Shown in pieces: positions 1 through 10,540 of a DNA stretch of 64,000 nt. Within the stretch, counting starts at the first letter, position 1; each line of letters opens with the position of its first letter. Where the stretch lies: the NCBI RefSeq assembly GCF_932274485.2, contig NC_065879.2, positions 43,758,936-43,822,935 on the forward strand. The letters are read 5' to 3'. The notes under the pieces were generated by a model. That model saw only the letters and a program-made list of their open reading frames with translations. It made no database searches and was not told where the DNA came from. The position numbers were made by a program, and so were the translations under genes. Source of the DNA: Patella vulgata. Lineage: Eukaryota; Mollusca; Gastropoda; Patellidae.

Positions 1-827
1 GTGCCCTTTACAGCATTTATCATATTCTGCATGGTTCTTGGTTAAATATTGAAGTCTAATACATCACGGGACAGCTTGTTATTATTTTTAGCCCCCTCCC
101 ACTAGTAGTAATTAATTAATTTCAAAATAGGAGAGCTGAAACGGGAAATAACTCTAATAGCGGTTTTCGCACCGTAGCTGTGGTGGTAAGTGTGCCCCCT
201 TCTCAAGGCGATTAAGGGTGTTTGGTCAAGCCTACCGTGAATGCAATTCTTTTTCTTTGTCCGCAGCCGCAAAAATTTTAAAATGACTAGACCTGAATGT
301 GTATGGAGATTATAATATTGTGCATTCTTTTGTGAGATGAACTTGCTGTCTTCGTTGATATAGTCAGCACTAGATAAGAAACATCATCTCTCAAACCCCC
401 GTGTTTCGAGATAAGAGATGGTGCTATATAGTTTCATTCAAAACAACAATTGAGTATTGTTTTACAATTAAGCTTAAAATCCTACCTGACACGGGTACAA
501 ATCCCCAGCTTTTAAATCGAAGGAGTAATAGATTGCTTTCTCCGACGTCGTGTAAATAAGCATGTTTTAGTGAAAACAAGCATTTTTCTTGTTCCTCTTA
601 ATTATTGCATGCAAATATTAGTATTTGTGATTGTTTTTATAGGTACGTGTACATGCATTCATTTATGTATTGTTTTTATCTCACCTTGGGTAAAACGTAA
701 TTGATTCCGTGTAATCCAGCACTTATTTATTTTCCCCTTTATTTTTATTTATTTATTTTTTTGGTATTATTATTTAATTATTTCTTTTATTAAAAAAAAT
801 AAATATAATAAAATAAAATTAAGCTCA
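1..827. other. AT-rich intergenic stretch, no gene seen
   Basis: No open frame with recognisable protein similarity was found. Around 435-507 lies a segment (Aacaattgagt.. to ..acacgggtacaaat) that reappears, diverged, at about 2360-2450 on the other side of the LINE. The LINE therefore sits between two copies of an older repeat, or inside one. Confidence 0.5.
435..507 (+). repeat. Diverged direct repeat, left copy (partner near 2360-2450)
   Basis: Shares the order 'ttcaaaacaac..attga', 'acaattaagc', 'atcctacc' and 'gacacgggtacaaatc' with 2360-2450. The right copy has an extra insert of roughly 20 bases. The class is not recognised. Confidence 0.5.
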
Positions 828-1892
828 ATGTATAACTTCTTAACTCAGAGGGGCCTACGGTTCTGTCACCTAAATCTATGTCATTTATATAACAAATTAG
901 ATGAACTAAAGCTGTTAATTGAAAACTGTGATATAGTAGGTTTTTCAGAAACACATTTAAATCAAATCATCAAGGATGATTATTATCTAAGTATACCCGG
1001 ATTTTACCCCCTATTTCGTAAAGATGGTTGCAACGCAACCTCGTCTGGAACCATAATTTATGTAAGAGAGTCACTTAAATGTAAACAAAGAAATCATTTA
1101 GAACACAGTAATATTGAGTCAGTCTTTGTTGAAATCAATTTAAAAAACACACAGCCTTTATTAATTTCTTGTACATATAGAAACCCTGCATCAAGATCTA
1201 AGTGGTTAATAGATTTTAAGGAAATTACTACTAAACAGAAAATTAAACAGAGTCAGTCTAACCTGTCAATAATTATCAATAATTCTATTATAGAAAATGT
1301 CTCAAACTTCAAACTACTAGGCGTAATCATGGATAACCATCTTCAGTGGAATGAACATGTTAAATATGTTTCAAAAATCATTAACCAAAAATTATTTCAA
1401 CTTCGCAAATTAAAACAACTTCTACCTATTAAATTTCGGTCTATGTTTTACAAATCAAATATTCAACCCTATTTTGATTACTGTTCACCTATATGGGACA
1501 GCTCTGATAAACATTTTTCAGACTTCCTTCAACACCAGCAAAATTCAGCCCTTAAACTCATTCTTGATGTTCGACACACTGCCGAAATTTCGTATGCAGC
1601 CAATGATAACAATATCAATGTTTTGAAAGTGGAAAACAGGCAACTATTAAATAAACACATGCTCTTGCACAAAATTATAAATCAGCAATGCCCAAACTAC
1701 CTCGCTGAAACACTGTTATATAATTCCACCCGTTACTCTAACATTAATAAACGACTGATTGTACTAAGACCAAATCTTAGTGTAGTCAAAAATAGTATTA
1801 AATTCTGTGGACCACGCCTATGGAATACATTACGTACCATGTTTTCTCAAACAGTTGAAATCCGGCAACGCCTTCCGCGTCGAACTAATTAA
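828..1892 (+). CDS. LINE ORF2 remnant: APE endonuclease N-terminus fused to RT C-terminus
   Basis: The frame has 354 codons. Residues about 10-130 read as the apurinic-endonuclease-like domain of LINEs: an HLN..L..KLDEL start, a GFSETHL motif carrying the catalytic Glu, and a TYRNPAS motif. Around residue 135 the sequence jumps to the end of the reverse transcriptase, with FKLLGVIMD, then FYKSNIQPYFDYCSPIWD, then the typical C-terminal FCGPRLWN. The fingers, palm and YxDD catalytic region are absent, so about half of a normal ORF2 is missing, yet the frame stays open across the junction. This is either a recent deletion or a tolerated non-autonomous form. It is not a host gene. Confidence 0.8.
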   Translation: MYNFLTQRGLRFCHLNLCHLYNKLDELKLLIENCDIVGFSETHLNQIIKDDYYLSIPGFYPLFRKDGCNATSSGTIIYVRESLKCKQRNHLEHSNIESVFVEINLKNTQPLLISCTYRNPASRSKWLIDFKEITTKQKIKQSQSNLSIIINNSIIENVSNFKLLGVIMDNHLQWNEHVKYVSKIINQKLFQLRKLKQLLPIKFRSMFYKSNIQPYFDYCSPIWDSSDKHFSDFLQHQQNSALKLILDVRHTAEISYAANDNNINVLKVENRQLLNKHMLLHKIINQQCPNYLAETLLYNSTRYSNINKRLIVLRPNLSVVKNSIKFCGPRLWNTLRTMFSQTVEIRQRLPRRTN

Positions 1893-2300
1893 ATATCTAA
1901 ATGAAAATTAATTATACCGTCTTTCACCCGATTTGATTAACCTTATATTCATACAATCTATATAGTATATACATTGTTGCATGTATTAATTATGAACTTG
2001 TCACAGTCAATCTTCTTGAAAGCCATGTTGCACCTTTTATGTGCCAAAAATGTACATCTGTAAATACATGTTCAACTTGTTTTGTTTCTTGGGGAGGGTT
2101 TGGGTTTTTTATGATTGTTTCTTTTTATATATATTATATTTATAATATATATTTTTGATGTATACATTTCTATCCCTTTTCTATCTATTAATGTACATAT
2201 GTTCCCATTGTTTAAAGGGCAAAATGTAAGAAAGGCCATTGGCCTAATTTTCAACCCTTCTGAAATAAAGTAATTATTATTATTATTATTATTATTATTA
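828..2300 (+). mobile_element. Non-LTR retrotransposon (LINE) with internal deletion
   Basis: The open frame 828-1892 is followed by an AT-rich 3' UTR and ends in an (ATT)n tract at about 2270-2300 just after an AATAAA-like signal (gaaataaag). An endonuclease start and a reverse-transcriptase end joined with the RT core missing indicate a deletion derivative of a CR1/Jockey-like LINE. It cannot encode a working RT and would need help in trans. No target-site duplication was identified, because the left border is unclear. Confidence 0.8.
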
Positions 2301-2359
2301 CATTTTAAATTTACGCCTTTAACACATCGGGCTTCAAATAAGCCAAATCGACAAATTTT

Positions 2360-2455
2360 TATTCAAAACAACGATTGATTTTTATTATTTATAACATTTC
2401 TGCACATCCAACTACAATTAAGCAGAACATCCTACCCGACACGGGTACAAATCTC
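2360..2455 (+). repeat. Diverged direct repeat, right copy (partner at 435-507)
   Basis: Matches 435-507 in order of blocks and carries the same 'gacacgggtacaaatc' string. It lies directly after the (ATT)n tail of the LINE, so the pair brackets the element. Confidence 0.5.
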
Positions 2456-2876
2456 TTTTTAAATCCTCTTTTGGCGCTTAGTGGCCGAGATTGTCAACTC
2501 AGAGTAGGGCAGTGGCCAGAAACCTCGAACAAACCAGATGGACGGTATCGGAGGAAGCTTAAATTTTCCTGAACTACATCTTTATTTCGTTCTGATTTAA
2601 ATATTCTGCTGGTCTACACTAGCCCGAAGAAAATTTGGATCAAAAGGCAATCTTTTCCGATAATTCTGACAGTGAACCGTGATTCAAGGTTTTCGGTATG
2701 CTCAGAGAAGGATTTGACCGACTGTTTTAAGTGGACTGTACCCAAAAATACTTTACAAAGGAACTCTTGGACGATAAATACTTTCAAGTCTTGGAGTGTG
2801 TGGAGAAATAATCGAAATGTGGACGGAAAGAAAATTCTGAAAGATATCTTAGACATGGAGTATGGATAACCGATTT
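2456..2876. other. Unassigned stretch between repeats
   Basis: Short open frames occur on both strands (for example 2614-2856 minus and 2672-2869 plus), but they mirror each other and show no recognisable domain. No gene is called. Confidence 0.4.
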
Positions 2877-3269
2877 AATATGCCGCACTCGGCAAACCTC
2901 GGCAGATTCCGTTACTCTACATCTAGCCTCGGCTGTATGACGGTAAGTGATATGTACCTACGCCTATACAATTGCAATGCGGCACCGGGTTACTTATTAG
3001 GAAAACTTGCCGCTTTTAAAAAGAAGTTATCAAAATTGCGTCTTTCGAAGCGTGTGTAGAATTTTCGGTGCATAGTTGTACTTGTTTGAAGAAAATCGGA
3101 TAAACTTGAAATAAAAACAGCTTCAGACTTTGAAATACGTGTATGATAAAACATTCTTGAAAGGCGTCGTCATGGGTAACGCTGTTAGTAATCCGGGGGC
3201 TTGAAAGTAGTTCCGAGGCTAGATGTAGGGTACTGGAACCTGCTGAGGTTTGCCGAGTGAAATATGCCG
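2877..3269. mobile_element. Small DNA transposon/MITE with about 48-bp terminal inverted repeats
   Basis: Left arm 2886-2933 starts CACTCGGCAAACCTCGGCAG. Right arm about 3213-3259 ends with its imperfect complement, GGTTTGCCGAGTG. A 9-base string AATATGCCG occurs at both edges (2877-2885 and 3261-3269) and looks like a target-site duplication. The interior of about 280 bp has no transposase. A 9-bp duplication would suit a Mutator-like mover and an 8-bp reading a hAT; the superfamily is left open. Confidence 0.65.
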
Positions 3270-3525
3270 ATAAGCACGCCGTCTATTTCGGTCCTGAATG
3301 CTACAAACTGTACCATAACAATTTTTAACTGTCAAAAGAATAAAAATTTATTTCTGTGTTCTTTGTATTATTTCGATCATCTACGTCATTAGCGAATGCC
3401 GATAAGCACGCAGTCTATTTCGGTCCTGAATGCTACAAACTGTACCATAACAATTTTTAACTGTCAAAAGAATAAAAAATTATTTCTGTGTTCTTTGTAT
3501 TATTTCAATCATCTACGTCATCAGC
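3265..3525 (+). repeat. Tandem duplication, period about 131 bp, two copies
   Basis: Both copies start 'tgccgataagcacgc', near 3265 and 3397, and run through 'ggtcctgaatgctacaaac' to 'atctacgtcat' with only a few differences. A third, partial copy of the last part ('tttgtattatttcgatcat') appears near 3739. No coding content. Confidence 0.75.
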
Positions 3526-3808
3526 GGTTGATATCAGCCGAATATATTGACCTGAGATGACGTCATTAGCGGTTGAAATGAAATATCAACCTGTCAGGAC
3601 GTCATCAGCGGTTGATATGAACCGAATATATCAACCTATGGTGACGTCATGACAGGTTGTTATGAGATATAACTGCTATGGACATCAAAGAAAAAACTAC
3701 CGCCAGTTGTATATTGACTATTATCAACCACCGGATACACTTTGTATTATTTCGATCATCTACGTCATGAGCGGTTGATATGAGCCGAATATATTGACCT
3801 GAGATGAC
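3526..3808 (+). repeat. Cluster of short repeats carrying TGACGTCA palindromes, left part
   Basis: Degenerate units of about 50-60 bp contain TGACGTCAT (perfect or one base off) followed by AGCGGTTGATATGA..CCGAATATATCAACC. The inner part can fold: GGTTGATAT pairs with ATATCAACC. The cluster breaks off at 3808 where a LINE begins, and resumes after the LINE at about 11106. Confidence 0.7.
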
Positions 3809-4320
3809 GCCATTGATGTCCCACAGGGCAGTGTATTGGGACCACTATTATTTTTATTATAATATACAATCAAACATCAGACTATTTGCAGATGACACTT
3901 CTCTGTACTTAAAAATAGATGACGTAGAGGCATGCGCAGTTACCCTAAAAAAAGATCCCCAAACAATTAATATAGGGGAGGAAACGTGGCTAGTGACATT
4001 TAACCCCCTCAAGACAGAAACTTTAACACTCACGACTAAACGCAACATTGTGAAACCACCCCTTTTAATGAACTCAATTAAAATAAAGGAAGTAACTGAA
4101 CATAAACATTTTGGACTTTCTTTTCAAGCTAATTGTAAATGGAACAGCCACATTGATAGTATCATTAGTAAAGTATCAAAATTAGTAAACTGCCTACACT
4201 CCTTGAAATATCGTTTAAACAGAAAATCGCCAAATACCTTATATTCTTCATTCATTCGGCCGCACTTTGACTATGCCGATGTTATCTGGGACGGACGCAC
4301 AGACTACTTATCTAATAATC
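3809..4320 (+). pseudogene. LINE reverse transcriptase, part before the array
   Basis: Reads VPQGSVLGPLLF, then IRLFADDTSLY (the palm FADD catalytic motif), then HFGLSF..NCKWNSHI and SSFIRPHFDYADVIWD of the thumb region. It ends at YLSNN when the array begins. One short frame break separates the first motif (3810-3850) from the main frame 3804-4364. CR1/Jockey-like by motif order. Confidence 0.8.
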
Positions 4321-5643
4321 CAGTAGACGTGGTGCAAGGGTTAATCAGCGAACTGGATGTATAAAATGTGTTGTTGACGTTTGGGAAAGTAGGACGAGGG
4401 GAAATGTGTAGGGAGTGAAGTGCTGTAAAGGGATAGTTAGATGTATTATGAATGGTTAGAGTGGCTGTGGTGTTACGGTGAAATACTATGCCGCCACCGT
4501 AACACCACAGCTTTATGATTTGTTAGACAGGAGTGATGTAATGGGTGTCAGCAACTGGGTATGCTGGTACCGTCGCAACGTAGCCGTGAAATATATATTG
4601 TGGGGGGGAAGGGCGGAAACGGAAAAATATACAATGTTGACAGTATGTGACAGGCATGAGGCTGCGCAGACCGAGCGGCAGCTCGATAGGGAGTGTGTGG
4701 GAGGGTCACCCTCATAAAAAATTTTTTTTTTAAATTTCAGTTTTCTGTAAGCAGTGAAAACACTATTTTGGCATTGTTTGCGGGGTTAAACCTAAAAATC
4801 ACATTAATACACCTATTGCACGATATTGTGAAACTAGCTGACGAAGACAGCTCGGGCGGCGATTGTTCGACTCGGGGCTGCTCTGTCAGTATCTAACAAA
4901 CGCATTTAGTTCGCGTACAACTTTTAAAAACCGAATGTCAGTATGGTATTTCTCACATAATTGGTTATCGCAAAAACAGAGTAAACTGAAAATGAGTAAT
5001 CTCGACTCAAACCTATAGTCTATAGCCTACTTACAGTACTACACTCGTCACTAGGCTTCCCATATTATTGTTTGTGGACGGTTTACTACTCAGTGATAAG
5101 CCTGCGCCGCAAAAAGAGGTCTCGCCTTTTATTATTAGTATAATGACTTCCTCATGTGCGGCAGGTTAGTTTGCTTCTAAAAACACTATTTTCCGTTCCA
5201 AAAAATACAAAAGTAATTTTCTACCAGATGACCATGGTTCTTTTCACCGAGACTAGATAATTTCTCTCGGTGTAAGGATATAGCTATGGATAAGTTCATA
5301 CAACGTCAATAAATCCGCGGTCACTTCGGGTCACACTGTTGAGAAAATAAACCGATGGGTTTGTTTAGTAGCAAATCGAGCGTGAATCAACTGAGTTTGT
5401 ACTGAAAAATTTTTGAGTGATATGTATGAACTGTCTTCACACATTCGGTTTATAATTAGCGATACACAGGTACAGTGGCAAGAGTTGTACTTCACAGACT
5501 GTTTACCTCCGAACTACCTCCGCACGAAATCCCCGATTTGGGTTCTTGTTAAAAGAAAAAGAAATAGTACCTGTGCGCGTGCCAGTAAAAAAAAACCTAA
5601 GAGTTCGCGCATAAAAATGCCCGAACGTACCAGGCGCCAGGTC
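4318..5643 (+). repeat. Array unit 1 (long, 1326 bp)
   Basis: Full-length form with all landmarks: the end inverted repeat at 4318-4324/4352-4358, the stem 4464-4480 pairing with 4495-4511, and the terminal hairpin 5603-5626. It matches unit 5 in length. Confidence 0.85.
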
Positions 5644-6885
5644 ATCCAGTAGACGTGGTACAAGGGTTAATCAGCGAACTGGATGTATAAAATGTGTTGT
5701 TGACGTTTGGGAAAGTAGGACGAGGGGAAATGTGTAGGGAGTGAAGTGCTGTAAAGGGATAGTTAGATGTATTATGAATGGTTAGAGTGGCTGTGGTGTT
5801 ACGGTGAAATACTATGCCGCCACCGTAACACCACAGCTTTATGATTTGTTAGACAGGAGTGATGTAATGGGTGTCAGCAACTGGGTATGCTGGTACCGTC
5901 GCAACGTAGCCGTGAAATATATATTGTGGGGGGGGGAAGGGCGGAAACGGAAAAATATACAATGTTGACAGTATGTGCCAGGCATGAGGCTGCGCAGACC
6001 GAGCGGCAGCTCGATAGGGAGTGTGTGGGAGGGTCACCCTCATAAAAAAATTTTTTTTTAAATTTCAGTTTTCTGTAAGCAGTGAAAACACTATTTTGGC
6101 ATTGTTTGCGGGGTTAAACCTAAAAATCACATTAATACACCTATTGCACGATATTGTGAAACTAGCTGACGAAGACAGCTCGGGCGGCGATTGTTCGACT
6201 CGGGGCTGCTCTGTCAGTATCTAACAAACGCATTTAGTTCGCGTACAACTTTTAAAAACCGAATAGTTTATAGCCTACTTACTACACTCGTCACTAGGCT
6301 TCCTATATTATTGTTTGTTGACGGTTTACTACTCAGTGATAAGCCTGCGCCGCAAAAAGAGGTCTCGCCTTTTATTATTAGTATAATGACTTCCTCATGT
6401 GCGGCAGGTTAGTTTGCTTCTAAAAACACTGTTTTCCGTTCCAAAAAATACAAAAGTAATTTTCTACCAGATGACCATGGTTCTTTTCACCGAGACTAGA
6501 TAATTTCTCTCGGTGTAAGGATATAGCTATGGATAAGTTCATACAAGGTCAATAAATCCGCGGTCACTTCGGGTCACACTGTTGAAAAAATAAACCGATG
6601 GGTTTGTTTAGTAGCAAATCGAGCGTGAATCAACTGAGTTTGTACTGAAAAATTTTTGAGTGATATGTATGAACTGTCTTCACACATTCGGTTTATAATT
6701 AGCGATACACAGGTACAGTGGCAAGTGTTGTACTTCACAGACTGTTTACCTCCGAACTACCTCCGCACGAAATCCCCGATTTGGGTACTTGTTAAAAGAA
6801 AAAGAAATAGTACCTGTGCGCATGCCAGTAAAAAAAACCTAAGAGTTCGCGCATAAAAATGCCCGAACGTACCAGGCGCCAGGTC
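5644..6885 (+). repeat. Array unit 2 (long, 1242 bp, internal deletion)
   Basis: Like unit 1, but about 85 bp are missing around 6262: 'accgaat' is followed directly by 'agtttatagcc'. It carries the same 5' hairpin and 3' terminal hairpin. Confidence 0.85.
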
Positions 6886-7846
6886 ATCCATAGGGAGTGT
6901 GTGGGAGGGTCACCCTCATAAAAAATTTTTTTTTTAAATTTCAGTTTTCTGTAAGCAGTGAAAACACTATTTTGGCATTGTTTGCGGGGTTAAACCTAAA
7001 AATCACATTAATACACCTATTGCACGATATTGTGAAACTAGCTGACGAAGACAGCTCGGGCGGCGATTGTTCGACTCGGGGCTGCTCTGTCAGTATCTAA
7101 CAAACGCATTTAGTTCGCGTACAACTTTTAAAAACCGAATGTCAGTATGGTATTTCTCACATAATTGGTTATCGCAAAAACAGAGTAAACTGAAAGCGAG
7201 TAATCTCGACTCAAACCTATAGTCTATAGCCTTCTTACAGTACTACACTCGTCACTAGGCTTCCTATATTATTGTTTGTGGACGGTTTACTACTCAGTGA
7301 TAAGCCTGCGCCGCAAAAAGAGGTCTCGCCTTTTATTATTAGTATAATGACTTCCTCATGTGCGGCAGGTTAGTTTGCTTCTAAAAACACTATTTTCCGT
7401 TCCAAAAAATACAAAAGTAATTTTCTACCAGATGACCATGGTTCTTTTCACCGAGACTAGATAATTTCTCTCGGTGTAAGGATATAGCTATGGATAAGTT
7501 CATACAAGGTCAATAAATCCGCGGTCACTTCGGGTAACACTGTTGAGAAAATAAACCGATGGGTTTGTTTAGTAGCAAATCGAGCGTGAATCAACTGAGT
7601 TTGTACTGAAAAATTTTTGAGTGATATGTATGAACTGTCTTCACACATTCGGTTTATAATTAGCGATACACAGGTACAGTGGCAAATGTTGTACTTCACA
7701 GACTGTTTACCTCCGAACTACCTCCGCACGAAATCCCCGATTTGGGTACTTGTTAAAAGAAAAAGAAATAGTACCTGTGCGCGTGCCAGTAAAAAAAACC
7801 TAAGAGTTCGCGCATAAAAATGCCCGAACGTACCAGGCGCCAGGTC
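6886..7846 (+). repeat. Array unit 3 (short, 961 bp, 5'-truncated)
   Basis: Begins at 'atccatagggagtgtgtgg', so the first ~360 bp of the long form are absent. It is nearly identical to unit 4 over its whole length, which suggests that this pair arose by a late duplication. Confidence 0.85.
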
Positions 7847-8808
7847 ATCCATAGGGAGTGTGTGGGAGGGTCACCCTCATAAAATATTTTTTTTTTAAAT
7901 TTCAGTTTTCTGTAAGCAGTGAAAACACTATTTTGGCATTGTTTGCGGGGTTAAACCTAAAAATCACATTAATACACCTATTGCACGATATTGTGAAACT
8001 AGCTGACGAAGACAGCTCGGGCGGCGATTGTTCGACTCGGGGCTGCTCTGTCAGTATCTAACAAACGCATTTAGTTCGCGTACAACTTTTAAAAACCGAA
8101 TGTCAGTATGGTATTTCTCACATAATTGGTTATCGCAAAAACAGAGTAAACTGAAAGCGAGTAATCTCGACTCAAACCTATAGTCTATAGCCTTCTTACA
8201 GTACTACACTCGTCACTAGGCTTCCTATATTATTGTTTGTGGACGGTTTACTACTCAGTGATAAGCCTGCGCCGCAAAAAGAGGTCTCGCCTTTTATTAT
8301 TAGTATAATGACTTCCTCATGTGCGGCAGGTTAGTTTGCTTCTAAAAACACTGTTTTCCGTTTCAAAAAATACAAAAGTAATTTTCTACCAGATGACCAT
8401 GGTTCTTTTCACCGAGACTAGATAATTTCTCTCGGTGTAAGGATATAGCTATGGATAAGTTCATACAAGGTCAATAAATCCGCGGTCACTTCGGGTAACA
8501 CTGTTGAGAAAATAAACCGATGGGTTTGTTTAGTAGCAAATCGAGCGTGAATCAACTGAGTTTGTACTGAAAAATTTTTGAGTGATATGTATGAACTGTC
8601 TTCACACATTCGGTTTATAATTAGCGATACACAGGTACAGTGGCAAATGTTGTACTTCACAGACTGTTTACCTCCGAACTACCTCCGCACGAAATCCCCG
8701 ATTTGGGTACTTGTTAAAAGAAAAAGAAATAGTACCTGTGCGCGTGCCAGTAAAAAAAACCCTAAGAGTTCGCGCATAAAAATGCCCGAACGTACCAGGC
8801 GCCAGGTC
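7847..8808 (+). repeat. Array unit 4 (short, 962 bp, 5'-truncated)
   Basis: Near-identical copy of unit 3, with the same truncation point and only scattered single differences, including one extra base in the A-run before the terminal hairpin. Confidence 0.85.
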
Positions 8809-10134
8809 ATCCAGTAGACGTGGTACAAGGGTTAATCAGCGAACTGGATGTATGAGATGTGTTGTTGACGTTTGGGAAAGTAGGACGAGGGGAAATGTGT
8901 AGGGAGTGAAGTGCTGTAAAGGGATAGTTAGATGTATTATGAATGGTTAGAGTGGCTGTGGTGTTACGGTGAAATACTATGCCGCCACCGTAACACCACA
9001 GCTTTATGATTTGTTAGACAGGAGTGATGTAATGGGTGTCAACAACTGGGTATGCTGGTACCGTCGCAACGTAGCCGTGAAATATATATTGTGGGGGGGG
9101 GGGGGGAGGGCGGAAACGGAAAAATATACAATGTTGACAGTATGTGCCAGGCATGAGGCTGCGCAGACCGAGCGGCAGCTCGATAGGGAGTGTGTGGGAG
9201 GGTCACCCTCATAAAAAAATTTTTTTTTAAATTTCAGTTTTCTGTAAGCAGTGAAAACACTATTTTGGCATTGTTTGCGGGGTTAAACCTAAAAATCACA
9301 TTAATACACCTATTGCACGATATTGTGAAACTAGCTGACGAAGACAGCTCGGGCGGCGATTGTTCGACTCGGGGCTGCTCTGTCAGTATCTAACAAACGC
9401 ATTTAGTTGGCGTACAACTTTTAAAAACCGAATGTCAGTATGGTATTTCTCACATAATTGGTTATCGCAAAAACAGAGTAAACTGAACGCGAGTAATCTC
9501 GACTCAAACCTATAGTCTATAGCCGACTTACTACACACGTCACTAGGCTTCCTATATTATTGTTTGTGGACGGTTTACTACTCAGTGATAAGCCTGCGCC
9601 GCAAAAAGAGGTCTCGCCTTTTATTATTAGTATAATGACTTCCTCACGTGCGGCAGGTTAGTTTGCTTCTAAAAACACTGTTTTCCGTTCCAAAATATAC
9701 AAAAGTAATTTTCTACCAGATGACAATGGTTATTTTCACCGAGACTAGATAATTTCTCTCGGTGTAAGGATATAGCTATGGATAAGTTCATACAAGGTCA
9801 ATAAATCCGCGGTCACTTCGGGTCACACTGTTGAGAAAATAAACCGATGGGTTTGTTTAGTAGCAAATCGAGCGTGAATCAACTGAGTTTGTACTGAAAA
9901 ATTTTTGAGTGATATGTATGAACTGTCTTCACACATTCGGTTTATAATTAGCGATACACAGGTACAGTGGCAAGTGTTGTACTTCACAGACTGTTTACCT
10001 CCGAACTACCTCCGCACGAAATCCCCGATTTGGGTACTTGTTAAAAGAAAAAGAAATAGTACCTGTGCGCATGCCAGTAAAAAAAACCTAAGAGTTCGCG
10101 CATAAAAATGCCCGAACGTACCAGGCGCCAGGTC
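8809..10134 (+). repeat. Array unit 5 (long, 1326 bp)
   Basis: Full-length form. It has a longer G-run near 9091-9104 and several private substitutions. Its end joins the resumed LINE through the shared ATC (10135-10137). Confidence 0.85.
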
Positions 10135-10540
10135 ATCTAGAATCCCTTCAGCTTGATGCACTACGCACTATTTGTGGGTACTAGCCACGCTTCCCTCTAC
10201 GCAGAAACTGGGTTTATTCCACTCAAAGAACGACGAAATCGACACATAGTAAAATTACTATACAAATTTATAAATAACCTTACTAATCCCTATCTTAAGA
10301 ATCTCATAAATCTGGAACAACAAGTACATATTCATTTCGAAATGCAGATAAAATAAAAGAAATTCGATGTCGTACTGAAATATTTCTAAATCATTTATCC
10401 CATCTAGTATAAGAGAGGGGAATAAACTCAGCAGCCATGTAAAAAACTCAAGAACTCTTAAAATATTCTCCGACCATCTCTCCAAATCAGATATAAAAAA
10501 TTCCATATTTTTACTATAATGGTCAGCGGAAACTCCAGAT
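10135..10540 (+). pseudogene. LINE reverse transcriptase C-terminus, part after the array
   Basis: Picks up the LINE frame where it was interrupted: LESLQLDALRTICG, then HASLYAETGFIPLKERR and LLYKFINNLTNPYL, a typical post-RT region. The frame then decays through stops and shifts before the 3' UTR. Confidence 0.75.

Larger units (their letters stand above)
4318..10137 (+). repeat. Five-unit tandem array of a non-coding element inside the LINE
   Basis: Units: 4318-5643, 5644-6885, 6886-7846, 7847-8808, 8809-10134 (long, long, short, short, long). Each unit ends ..CCAGGTC and is followed by ATC. The uninterrupted LINE target can be read as ..aata-ATC-TAGAATCC.., so ATC flanks the whole array and each unit. 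Short units lack the first ~360 bp and start 'catccatagggag'. Long units begin with a 7-bp inverted repeat (ATCCAGT / ACTGGAT) and carry a 17-bp-stem hairpin. All units end with a 10-bp-stem hairpin 17 bases before the end. No protein family was recognised. A rolling-circle, Helitron-like mover is one possibility, but the ends lack canonical CTRR. Confidence 0.85.

Noticed and set aside
4693-9393. Repeated 67-codon frame MCGRVTLIK.. in each array unit
   Set aside because: It crosses a poly-A/T run, has no recognised domain and recurs only because the unit is duplicated. Not called as a gene.
4318-10137. Canonical Helitron
   Set aside because: The start could be read as A|TC, but the end (..CCAGGTCA|T) lacks CTRR and no Rep/helicase frame is present. 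Kept as unclassified.
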